This document shows positions 1 through 5,814 of a DNA stretch of 5,828 bases, one piece after another. A program made the translations under genes and the position numbers. The notes under the pieces were generated by a model. The model did no database searches. It saw only the letters and a list, made by a program, of their open reading frames with translations, and had not been told where the DNA came from. This DNA comes from Betaproteobacteria bacterium (lineage in GTDB: Bacteria; Pseudomonadota; Gammaproteobacteria; Burkholderiales; SG8-41): assembly GCA_025353085.1 (NCBI GenBank), contig JANXRI010000364.1, positions 1 to 5,828 on the forward strand. The letters run 5' to 3'. Positions within the stretch are counted from its first letter, which is position 1. Each line of letters begins with the position of its first letter.

Positions 1-229
1 TGCCATGTTTGTGGCCCAGCTCGGAGCGCGGCAGGATCACCGCCGCCAGGCCCGGATCGTCGAGATGGATGGCAATACCCGTCGGAATGAGCTCCGTCTG
101 CCCCGGCAGCAACGTCAGCGGCTGATCGAGGCAGGCGCGCAGGTCAAGTCCGGCAGAACCGGCTGTCGCGTATTGCGGGAGCTGTTCGCGCATACGCGGA
201 TCGATAATTTTGACGTCGAGTTTTTTCAT
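1..229 (-). CDS. dut: dUTP diphosphatase (dUTPase), N-terminal part, cut by window edge
   Basis: Trimeric dUTPase hydrolyses dUTP to dUMP and pyrophosphate, keeping uracil out of DNA and supplying dUMP for thymidylate synthesis; it is cytosolic. The 76 visible codons begin MKKLDVKIIDPR, very close to the E. coli Dut start. They contain conserved motif I (AGSAGLDLRA, residues 23-32) and motif II (PRSELGHKHG, residues 67-76). The family is about 150 residues long, so roughly the second half, including the uracil-binding hairpin and the glycine-rich C-terminal arm, lies left of the window. Motif II has Glu where Gly is usual after PRS, a mild deviation. I chose the ATG at 229 by similarity to E. 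coli Dut. An in-frame ATG at 250-248 would add seven residues (MFLNSPD). No good Shine-Dalgarno sequence precedes 229, so the start is not certain. It lies 155 bp downstream of coaBC on the same strand and may be co-transcribed with it. The identification is secure. Confidence 0.95.
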   Translation of the reverse strand, partial: MKKLDVKIIDPRMREQLPQYATAGSAGLDLRACLDQPLTLLPGQTELIPTGIAIHLDDPGLAAVILPRSELGHKHG

Positions 230-248
230 ATCAGGGGAATTCAAAAAC

Positions 249-390
249 ATTCACCGCCAAGGACGCGAAGGACGCAAAGGTGAAAGGCAAACGTCTTCCG
301 GCTTGATGATTCTTAAAACCGATTGATACGTCTCGGTTTCGTTTGTGTTTGGCTTTCCTTCGCGCCCTTTGCGTCCTTGGCGGTTCAATC
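249..390. repeat. Long imperfect inverted repeat between coaBC and dut
   Basis: The left arm (about 249-293) and right arm (about 346-390) are imperfect reverse complements. The best-matching cores are 253-280 and 357-385, both built on ACCGCCAAGGACGC followed by short RAAGGRCGC-type repeats. The inner parts GAAAGGCAAAC (282-292) and GTTTGGCTTTC (346-356) extend the pairing. A smaller hairpin, AAACCGA (316-322) with TCGGTTT (333-339), sits in the centre. The right arm overlaps the last bases of coaBC (stop at 385-387), and the left arm ends about 20 bp from the dut start. Units of this 'CCAAGGACGC' kind are, from general recollection, scattered in intergenic regions of many bacterial genomes. 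The structure could fold in the coaBC-dut transcript and affect its decay or act as a weak terminator; that is inference. It fills nearly the whole intergenic stretch. Confidence 0.75.
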
Positions 391-1620
391 TTTTCCGGTT
401 CTCCGGGACTTGTAAAGTTTTGCGATGTGAGCGACGAGCTGGCGCGCGATTTCGGGTTTCGACGCACGCGGCAATGTGTGAGTGCCGCTGTCGTCGAGCA
501 GCGTGATCTCATTGTCGTCGGCGCCGATCGCATCCTGCGCGAGATTCGCGACCATCAACGGCACTTTTTTGCGGCGGCGTTTGGCATCGGCGAATTCTTG
601 CAACTTTTCGCTTTCCGCTGCGAAGCCGACGCAATAAGGCGGTTTAGGCAGCGCGGCGACCCAGGCGAGTATGTCTTCGTTCGGCACCAACGTCAGATTG
701 AGATCGGCATCGCTGCGCTTGATTTTCTGCTTGCTGGTTTGCGCGACGTGATAGTCGGCGACTGCGGCGACGGCGATGAAGATATCCGCAGCTTTCGCGT
801 GTTTTTTTACTGCTGCAAACATCTGGGCCGCGCTCTCGACGCGTTCGACGATTGCCGGCGCCGGCGCTTCAAGCGCAACCGGGCCGCTCACGAGCGTGAC
901 TTGCGCGCCGGCATCGATTGCCGCCCGCGCGATGGCATACCCCATCTTGCCGGAGCTTCGATTCGTGATGCCGCGCACCGGATCGATTGCTTCGAACGTC
1001 GGACCGGCGGTGATCAACACGTGCTTGCCTGCGAGCAGCTTCGGTTGCAAAAACGCTACGATCGCTTCGTAAATCTGGTGCGCTTCGAGCATCCGGCCCA
1101 TGCCGATTTCACCGCACGCCTGGTCCCCGCTGGCGGGGCCGAGGAGTGTGACGCCATCGGCTGCCAGTCGTTTGACGTTGCGTTGTGTCGCGTTGTTCTG
1201 CCACATCTGGCGGTTCATCGCGGGCGCCGCGAGCAATGGACAGTCATACGCCGCGCCATCAAGGCCGGCGCGCGGACGCGCCATGCACAGCGTTGAGAGC
1301 AAATCGTCGGCGAGACCGTTGGCAAGTTTCGCGAGAAAATCGGCGGTTGCAGGTACGACGACGATTGCGTCCGCGCCGCGCGACAATTCGATGTGCGCCA
1401 TGTTGTCAGCAATGCGGCTGTCCCACATATCGGTGAACACGGGGCGGCCCGACAGCGCCTGCATCGTCGCCGGCGTAATGAATCCGCAGGCAGCTTCAGT
1501 CATGACGACCTGCACTTCGGCGCCGTCTTTGACGAACAGGCGCGTCAGTTCCGCCGCTTTATAGGCCGCGATGCCGCCGGTAATGCCCAGCACGATCCGC
1601 TTTTGGCGTATTTCTGCCAT
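385..1620 (-). CDS. coaBC: Bifunctional phosphopantothenoylcysteine decarboxylase / phosphopantothenate-cysteine ligase
   Basis: CoaBC (Dfp) carries out two consecutive steps of coenzyme A synthesis: CTP-dependent ligation of cysteine to 4'-phosphopantothenate, then FMN-dependent decarboxylation to 4'-phosphopantetheine. The protein of 411 residues matches the usual length of about 400. The N-terminal CoaC flavoprotein domain (about 1-190) shows the GITGGIAAYK FMN-binding start, the catalytic His in MAHIELSR (H76), the PAMN motif (133-136) and the active-site Cys in DQACGEIG (C169). The CoaB domain (about 195-405) shows VLITAGPT (201-208), ITNRSSGKMG with the key Asn (N220), AAVADY (285-290) and the QKIKRSD lysine region (298-304). 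I chose the ATG at 1620 because MAEIRQKRIVLGITGG fits the family; the frame stays open upstream to 1686, but those 22 residues are not CoaC-like. It is divergent from radC and followed by dut on the same strand, as in E. coli. No defects are seen. Confidence 0.97.
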   Translation of the reverse strand: MAEIRQKRIVLGITGGIAAYKAAELTRLFVKDGAEVQVVMTEAACGFITPATMQALSGRPVFTDMWDSRIADNMAHIELSRGADAIVVVPATADFLAKLANGLADDLLSTLCMARPRAGLDGAAYDCPLLAAPAMNRQMWQNNATQRNVKRLAADGVTLLGPASGDQACGEIGMGRMLEAHQIYEAIVAFLQPKLLAGKHVLITAGPTFEAIDPVRGITNRSSGKMGYAIARAAIDAGAQVTLVSGPVALEAPAPAIVERVESAAQMFAAVKKHAKAADIFIAVAAVADYHVAQTSKQKIKRSDADLNLTLVPNEDILAWVAALPKPPYCVGFAAESEKLQEFADAKRRRKKVPLMVANLAQDAIGADDNEITLLDDSGTHTLPRASKPEIARQLVAHIAKLYKSRRTGKD

Positions 1621-1784
1621 CGATTCAGCCGTTTCCCTATGACGAGCGGCAGAGTGTAAACCATATTGCGCGACGCACAAAACCATGTCACAGCGCTAGC
1701 GCTTGCGCTTATGACCTTAGGCCTAGCTACCGTCTTAAGCGGTGAGCGTTAGATGTCGTAGTCAAAGACCTCGGGGAAAAACTT
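1621..1784. other. Divergent intergenic region between coaBC and radC
   Basis: This 164 bp gap separates two divergent genes and must hold the promoters of both. Besides the coaBC promoter candidate it contains a perfect 12-bp palindrome, AGCGCTAGCGCT (1692-1703), directly followed by a further TGCGCT, and an 8-bp palindrome, TAGGCCTA (1718-1725). Either could be an operator, but neither matches a binding site I recognise. I find no convincing -35/-10 pair for radC. GGGGAA at 1773-1778, seven bases before the radC ATG, is a reasonable ribosome binding site and supports the start at 1785. Confidence 0.5.
1653..1680 (-). promoter_or_regulatory. Candidate sigma-70 promoter of coaBC
   Basis: Read on the minus strand, TTGTGC (1680-1675) and TACACT (1658-1653) are separated by 16 bp. 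The -10 box matches TATAAT at 4 of 6 positions and sits in the typical context GTTTACACT. The -35 box matches TTGACA only at its first three positions. Transcription would begin near 1646, leaving a short leader of about 25 nt before the coaBC ATG. An AGGGA (read on the minus strand, about 13 nt upstream of the ATG) is a poorly spaced ribosome binding site. The call rests on the eye alone. Confidence 0.4.
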
Positions 1785-2459
1785 ATGGCGATTACCGATT
1801 GGCCGCTGGCAGAACGGCCGCGCGAAAAACTTCTGGGGAGGGGCGCCGATGCCTTGTCGGATGCAGAACTGCTCGCGATTTTCCTGCGCACGGGTATCAA
1901 AGGTAAAAGCGCAGTCGATCTTGCACGCGAATTATTGACGCGCTGCGGTTCGCTGTCCGCGCTGTGTTCTGCGAGCCAACAGGAAGTGTGTGCCTTGCCC
2001 GGCATGGGGCAGGCGAAATTCGCGCAGTTGCAGGCGGTGTTGGAAATTTCGCGGCGGGCGTTAAAAGAAAAGCTTGCAACCGGCAACGCGCTCAATTCCC
2101 CGACGGCGGTGCGCGACTATCTGCGCATGAAGCTGCAGTCGTTGCCGCACGAGGTATTTTTCGTGCTGTTTCTCGACGCGCAGAATCGCGTGATCGGCAG
2201 CGAGGAATTATTTCGCGGCACGCTCACGCAAACGAGCGTCTATCCGCGCGAAGTCGTCAAGCGAGCGTTGCATTACAACGCGGGGGCCGTGATCCTCGCT
2301 CACAACCATCCGTCGGGCGTCGCGGAGCCGAGTCATGCTGATGAGACGCTGACCCAGGCGTTAAAACAGGCGCTCTCTCTCATCGACGTGCGCGTGCTCG
2401 ATCACTTTATTGTAGCCGGCAGCGGCGTGTTATCGTTTGCAGAACGTGGACTTATCTAA
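1785..2459 (+). CDS. radC: RadC family JAB1/MPN-domain protein
   Basis: RadC proteins (UPF0758) were named for a supposed role in DNA repair; the founding radC102 mutation was later placed in recG, so the cellular function remains unsettled. The 224 residues match the usual length. The N-terminus carries the family signature RPREKLL (11-17), followed by a helix-hairpin-helix-like region with LPGMGQAKFAQL (71-82). The C-terminal MPN+/JAMM domain holds the zinc-site pattern: Glu in HEVFFVLFLD (E123), AHNHPSG (172-178, with H173 and H175) and EPSHAD ending in D186. All the expected metal ligands are present, so a metallopeptidase-like fold is intact. The start at 1785 is supported by GGGGAA upstream and by the standard MAITDWPLAERPREKLL beginning. 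The stop TAA (2457-2459) overlaps the first short repeat linked to the downstream recombinase element, but the reading frame is undamaged. Confidence 0.95.
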   Translation: MAITDWPLAERPREKLLGRGADALSDAELLAIFLRTGIKGKSAVDLARELLTRCGSLSALCSASQQEVCALPGMGQAKFAQLQAVLEISRRALKEKLATGNALNSPTAVRDYLRMKLQSLPHEVFFVLFLDAQNRVIGSEELFRGTLTQTSVYPREVVKRALHYNAGAVILAHNHPSGVAEPSHADETLTQALKQALSLIDVRVLDHFIVAGSGVLSFAERGLI

Positions 2460-2470
2460 TATGTGGAGTA

Positions 2471-2488
2471 GAGGCCCTTCGGGGCCTC
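2471..2488 (+). terminator. GC-rich hairpin with UUCG loop after radC, possible terminator
   Basis: GAGGCCC (2471-2477) and GGGCCTC (2482-2488) form a perfect 7-bp stem closed by a TTCG tetraloop, one of the most stable RNA hairpins. It begins 11 bp after the radC stop. The following bases GTTCTCCC are only weakly T-rich, so it is a poor textbook intrinsic terminator, though it could still end radC transcription or stabilise the 3' end. It lies between the short inverted copies ATGTGGAG (2461-2468) and CTCCACAT (2516-2523), so it could instead belong to the end structure of the mobile element. Confidence 0.55.
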
Positions 2489-2515
2489 GTTCTCCCAGGT
2501 AATAGTCCAGAAGAA

Positions 2516-2527
2516 CTCCACATAATT
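2516..2527 (+). repeat. Proposed left terminal inverted repeat of the RIT element
   Basis: CTCCACATAATT is the mirror of AATATGTGGAG at the right edge of the window. It lies 52 bp before the ribosome binding site of the first recombinase gene. A related sequence with one mismatch, CTCCCCAT (2552-2559), lies 36 bp further in and might be a second binding site. I assign the end by the matching copy at the other side of the gene trio. Confidence 0.55.
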
Positions 2528-2579
2528 AACGTGCCGACGAGTAGCGTGGTGCTCCCCATTCTCATCTTTGGAGGGCACC

Positions 2580-3827
2580 ATGACTTTCGAACTTTGTCAC
2601 CGTACGCGCCAGCAGGTTAGCCAGTCCCCGCACCGCCCAGAGCTTCTTGAGTTCGCCGCCTGGCTCGAGGCAGAGCGCTACACGGCTTTTGTCTGCGATC
2701 AACATCTTAGGAGGCTCGTTTTCATCCTCCCGCGATTGTCGCGCGACGGTCGTCCCGGAACGTACACGAGCGCGCAGCTAGAGCGGGTCTTCGGCGCTGA
2801 GCGCTCACCGCAGTCGCGGCTACACAGGTTTGCGGGCACTCGGCGCGCCTATGAGCGATTCCTATTGGCGTCAGGCCGGCTGCGGGTAAGACCGCCTGAT
2901 GATCGGTTCTTCGAGATCCGTCAGGCTTACGCCGGTTATATTCTCGAGCTTCGCGGTCTATCTGTGTCTTCGCGTTATCAGCATGCCCACACCGTTGCGG
3001 ACTTCCTGGCGAGGGGCTTGCGACCACGACAGCCGCTGAGTTCGCTGAGCCGCGCCGATATTGAGCGCTACATTCTGCTTCGAAGCAAGGAGGTGACCCG
3101 ACACTCGCTGCAGCACACCGTAGCGCACGTACGGGCGTTTCTTCGCTATGCGCACGACATGGGCCACGTGCCGTCACGGCTCGACGCACTCGACACGCCG
3201 CGTACCTATCGTGGCGAGTTGCCGCCCCGGGCAGTGCCATGGTCGATGGTGCAGGCGCTGCTCGCGTCGATCGATCGCCGAAGCAAGGCGGGTTGGCGCG
3301 ATTACTGCATCCTGCACTTGCTCGCCCATTACGGGTTGCGCCCGTCTGAGGTCGTCGCCGTCCGCGTGGATTCGATCGACTGGGACACTGAGGTTCTGCA
3401 CGTCTACCAGCGCAAGACATCGACGGAGTTGGTCCTACCACTCGCGCAGCCCACACTTCAGATCCTCCGGAGCTACCTGCGACATGACCGCACGCGGCAA
3501 GGCGATGCGCATCGCGAACTGTTCCTGCGCGCCCGCTGCCCCTATGGCCCGCTCGAGCGCTACGCTGTCGGCGACCTCTTGAACAAGCGAGCACGGGAGG
3601 CGGGGCTACCTTTATTCGGCGGCAACGCTTACCGCTTGCGGCACACGTTCGCGATGCGTCTGCTGACGCGTGGCGTCGGCGTCAAGGCCATCGGGGATCT
3701 ACTCGGGCATCGGAGCATCCAGACTACCTGTACATATCTACGACTCGACACAGAGGCGCTGCGGGGCGTCGCGCTCGATGTGCCCGGCGCCAGCGTGCGC
3801 AAAGGGGGCTGCCATGCGCACTCGTAA
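2580..3827 (+). CDS. Tyrosine recombinase, first of trio (RitA-like)
   Basis: A site-specific recombinase that cuts and rejoins DNA through a covalent phosphotyrosine link; in RIT elements it is thought to act with its two partners. The 415 residues make it the longest of the three: about 110 extra N-terminal residues, a core-binding SAM-like domain (about 112-210) and the catalytic domain (about 215-400). Visible active-site positions are R254 in YGLRPSEV, K279 in QRKTSTE, R354 in YRLRHTFA, H377 in LLGHRS and the nucleophile Y386 in TTCTYLRLD. The box II pattern HxxR reads Y351-R-L-R354, so the usual His is Tyr. The ATG at 2580 has a strong GGAGGG (2570-2575) four bases upstream and is preferred over an in-frame TTG at 2568, which would overlap that site. 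No clear promoter is seen in 2489-2569. Its 3' end overlaps the next gene by 14 nt. Assignment to RitA rests on gene order and length. Confidence 0.9.
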   Translation: MTFELCHRTRQQVSQSPHRPELLEFAAWLEAERYTAFVCDQHLRRLVFILPRLSRDGRPGTYTSAQLERVFGAERSPQSRLHRFAGTRRAYERFLLASGRLRVRPPDDRFFEIRQAYAGYILELRGLSVSSRYQHAHTVADFLARGLRPRQPLSSLSRADIERYILLRSKEVTRHSLQHTVAHVRAFLRYAHDMGHVPSRLDALDTPRTYRGELPPRAVPWSMVQALLASIDRRSKAGWRDYCILHLLAHYGLRPSEVVAVRVDSIDWDTEVLHVYQRKTSTELVLPLAQPTLQILRSYLRHDRTRQGDAHRELFLRARCPYGPLERYAVGDLLNKRAREAGLPLFGGNAYRLRHTFAMRLLTRGVGVKAIGDLLGHRSIQTTCTYLRLDTEALRGVALDVPGASVRKGGCHAHS

Positions 3828-4785
3828 CCCTTTGGCCGGCTGGGACGCGGCCGTCACCGCTTTTCTCACAAGCCGTCGCGCTCTCGGCCGCGCGTACGGG
3901 ATTGAGGAATGGATTCTGAATAACCTACGCACGTTTCTTGCCAAAGCTGGCGCCGACGATCTTGATCAGCAACTCTTTAATCGCTGGCGAGAACCGTTCT
4001 GTCGGCTTAGCGTGGACACGCGAGTCGCGCGTGAGCACGTCGTATATAGATTCTGTCGCTACCGGCGGCGGGGTGAACCGGGGTGCTTCTTCCCGGATCT
4101 GAATTCCCTTGCACGGCCGCGCGCACAACCACTACCCACGATCATCGAGCGCGAGCAGATCGTGCGGCTGCTGCGGTACATCTCGCGGTTACAGCCAAAA
4201 CCGCATGAAACGCTGCGACCCGCAGTTCTACGGCTGGCGATCATCCTGCTTTACACGACGGGGCTCCGCCGCGGCGAGCTGGTGCGGTTAGCACTCGGCG
4301 ATGTAGATGCACGCCAAGGCGTTCTCTTCATTCGGGAGTCCAAGTTACACAAGTCCCGATGGGTTCCTCTCTCGCCTAGCGTGTGCTACGAGTTGCATCG
4401 ATATCTTGCGGCGCGGCAGCGAGCGGGATTCGACAGCCGGGATAGCGCTGCGCTTCTGTGTAACGTGCGAGGGCGCAGCTATACCGGTCCGGGGTTTTAC
4501 AACAGTCTGGCGGAAGTGCTTGTGGCCGCAGGTATTCATGACCGCAGCGGCCGCCGTCCGCGAGTGCAGGACTTCCGTCACAGCTTTGCAGTTGCCGCGC
4601 TCCTAAGGTGGTATGAGAACGATGCCGACGTTCAGGTAAACCTACCGAAGCTCGCCCTCTATATGGGACACGTCTCTATCGTCTCGACGGCGTACTACCT
4701 GCGCTGCATGCCGGCGGTCGTCGCGCGGGCAAGCGAGCGATTCGCCCGCTCCTGCGGTGACCTCATCGACGGAGGTGCGCCATGA
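3814..4785 (+). CDS. Tyrosine recombinase, second of trio (RitB-like)
   Basis: The second tyrosine recombinase, 323 residues. The N-terminal part (about 1-105) is a divergent DNA-binding region, and the catalytic domain covers about 110-310. Expected catalytic positions are R152 in TTGLRRGEL, a lysine in RESKLHKSR (most likely K177), R255 in VQDFRHSF, H286 in YMGHVSI and the nucleophile Y295 nine residues later in STAYYLRC. The HxxR box reads Q252-D-F-R255, so His is replaced by Gln. The frame is open upstream to 3670 inside the first recombinase gene, but the ATG at 3814 has GGGGG (3804-3808) in front and begins a sensible domain (MRTRNPLAGWDAAVTAFL). It overlaps the preceding gene by 14 nt and the following gene by 4 nt (ATGA), pointing to coupled translation. 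RitB is assigned by position. Confidence 0.9.
   Translation: MRTRNPLAGWDAAVTAFLTSRRALGRAYGIEEWILNNLRTFLAKAGADDLDQQLFNRWREPFCRLSVDTRVAREHVVYRFCRYRRRGEPGCFFPDLNSLARPRAQPLPTIIEREQIVRLLRYISRLQPKPHETLRPAVLRLAIILLYTTGLRRGELVRLALGDVDARQGVLFIRESKLHKSRWVPLSPSVCYELHRYLAARQRAGFDSRDSAALLCNVRGRSYTGPGFYNSLAEVLVAAGIHDRSGRRPRVQDFRHSFAVAALLRWYENDADVQVNLPKLALYMGHVSIVSTAYYLRCMPAVVARASERFARSCGDLIDGGAP
4771..4777 (+). promoter_or_regulatory. Strong ribosome binding site of the third recombinase
   Basis: GGAGGTG lies inside the last codons of the second recombinase gene, four bases before the ATG at 4782. It fixes the start of the third gene and suggests that its translation does not depend only on the ATGA stop-start overlap. 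Confidence 0.75.
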
Positions 4786-5813
4786 GCCGCTCTGCTCAAA
4801 CGGCGCTTGGCCGTGATCTTGTTCAGTTCTTCGAGGACTATCTTCCCGCACAGCGAGGCTTGAGTCCCCACACGATCCGCAGCTACCGCGATGCCCTGGT
4901 ATTGCTCCTCCAGTTCACGACGCGTGACGCCAAACGCCCCATCGAACGGCTCGACATCACCGACCTCACCGCGGAGCGTGTCGCCAAGTTCCTCGCGTTT
5001 CTGGAGTCCGATCGCGACAACGGCATCGCGACCCGCAACGCGCGGCTCGGCGCGATTCACGTCTTCGCCAGGTTCATCGCAGCTCACCGACCCGAGCACC
5101 TCGGTTCACTCCAACGCATCATCGGCATGCCGTTCAAGCACGGCGCGCGCGAAGCACCGATCGAGTACCTCGAACGCGGTGAAATGGACGCACTGCTCCG
5201 AAGTATTGACCGGTCGACCCGGCTCGGCCGGCGCGACTACGCGTTGTTCGCGCTGATGTTCAACACCGGCGCTCGCGTGCAGGAAATCCTCGACCTTCGC
5301 GTCCGCGACGTGCGGCTGGACGCACCGTCGCAAGTCCGGCTGCTGGGCAAAGGCAATAAGACTCGCGTCTGCCCACTCTGGCCTGTGATCGCGCGTCTGC
5401 TGCGCGGGATCATGGCGGAAGGCGTCGCTTCTCCCGAAGATCCTGCAAGCCGATTGCTGTTCACCAATGCGCGGGGGCGGCCTCTGACGCGCTACGGCGT
5501 ACGGTATCTGCTTCGGCGTTACCTGAAGAAAGCGGCCCAGCTCGCGCCGACGCTGCGCGATAAGCGGCTGCATCCGCACTCTCTGCGACACAGCACCGCG
5601 GTAGCCCTGCTGAAGGCCGGCGTCGATTTCGCGACGATCAGTCAATGGCTCGGCCACGCGGGCTTGAATACGACGATGCGCTATGCGAGAGCCGACATCG
5701 AACTCAAGCGCCAAGCGCTCTCGCAGGTGTTCCCGGACGCGCTCGCGCCTCCTCGTGGAGGCCGGCTGCTGATCGACGGCTCTGATCTTGTCGGATGGTT
5801 GCGCCGGATCTAG
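4782..5813 (+). CDS. Tyrosine recombinase, third of trio (RitC-like, XerC/D-like)
   Basis: The third tyrosine recombinase, 343 residues, and the most XerC/XerD-like of the three. The SAM-like core-binding domain (about 10-105) includes the typical GLSPHTIRSYRDAL (26-39), and the catalytic domain spans about 125-310. The complete catalytic set is visible: R165 in NTGARVQEIL, K190 in LGKGNKTR, H266 and R269 in HPHSLRHST, H292 in WLGHAGL and nucleophile Y301 in TTMRYARAD. A tail of about 40 residues (…PPRGGRLLIDGSDLVGWLRRI) follows the tyrosine. The ATG overlaps the stop of the previous gene as ATGA, with a strong GGAGGTG (4771-4777) four bases upstream, so it can also be initiated independently. 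The stop TAG (5811-5813) is one base before the proposed right end. A 6-bp hairpin, GCCTCC/GGAGGC (5747-5762), lies within the end of the gene. Confidence 0.92.
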   Translation: MSRSAQTALGRDLVQFFEDYLPAQRGLSPHTIRSYRDALVLLLQFTTRDAKRPIERLDITDLTAERVAKFLAFLESDRDNGIATRNARLGAIHVFARFIAAHRPEHLGSLQRIIGMPFKHGAREAPIEYLERGEMDALLRSIDRSTRLGRRDYALFALMFNTGARVQEILDLRVRDVRLDAPSQVRLLGKGNKTRVCPLWPVIARLLRGIMAEGVASPEDPASRLLFTNARGRPLTRYGVRYLLRRYLKKAAQLAPTLRDKRLHPHSLRHSTAVALLKAGVDFATISQWLGHAGLNTTMRYARADIELKRQALSQVFPDALAPPRGGRLLIDGSDLVGWLRRI

Positions 5814-5814
5814 C

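Larger units (their letters stand above)
2457..2528. repeat. Inverted pair of ATGTGGAG repeats at the left side of the element
   Basis: TAATATGTGGAGT (2457-2469) and ACTCCACATAATTA (2515-2528) are reverse complements apart from one extra base. The interval of about 45 bp between them holds the GAGGCCC hairpin and a smaller inverted pair, GTTCT (2489-2493) and AGAAC (2512-2516). The left copy starts in the radC stop codon. The same 11 bases AATATGTGGAG recur at 5818-5828 in direct orientation to the left copy. The inverted pair may be an attachment-site structure recognised by the recombinases; this is inference from position and repetition. Confidence 0.6.

Noticed and set aside
249..390. CRISPR array from the repeated GGACGC units
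   Set aside because: There are only two arms in inverted orientation plus short internal repeats, without regular spacers.
231..533. Minus-strand open frame of 100 codons between coaBC and dut
   Set aside because: It overlaps the coaBC 3' end in another frame and runs through the inverted repeat; there is no ribosome binding site or recognisable product.
343..1296. Long plus-strand open frame of 317 codons
   Set aside because: It lies antisense to coaBC, whose motifs are unmistakable on the other strand. The translation is Arg- and Cys-rich without recognisable domains, typical of antisense frames in GC-rich DNA.
2568..2579. TTG start four codons upstream for the first recombinase
   Set aside because: The TTG overlaps the GGAGGG that serves the ATG at 2580, so it cannot use that site, and nothing suitable lies further upstream.
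2722..3594. Minus-strand open frame of 290 codons
   Set aside because: It is antisense to the first recombinase gene, with low-complexity Arg/Ala/Ser/Pro-rich translation and no family resemblance.
2580..5813. Integron or phage integrase module
   Set aside because: There is no attC-like cassette array, no tRNA, no excisionase or phage gene. Three overlapping recombinases fit a RIT element better.
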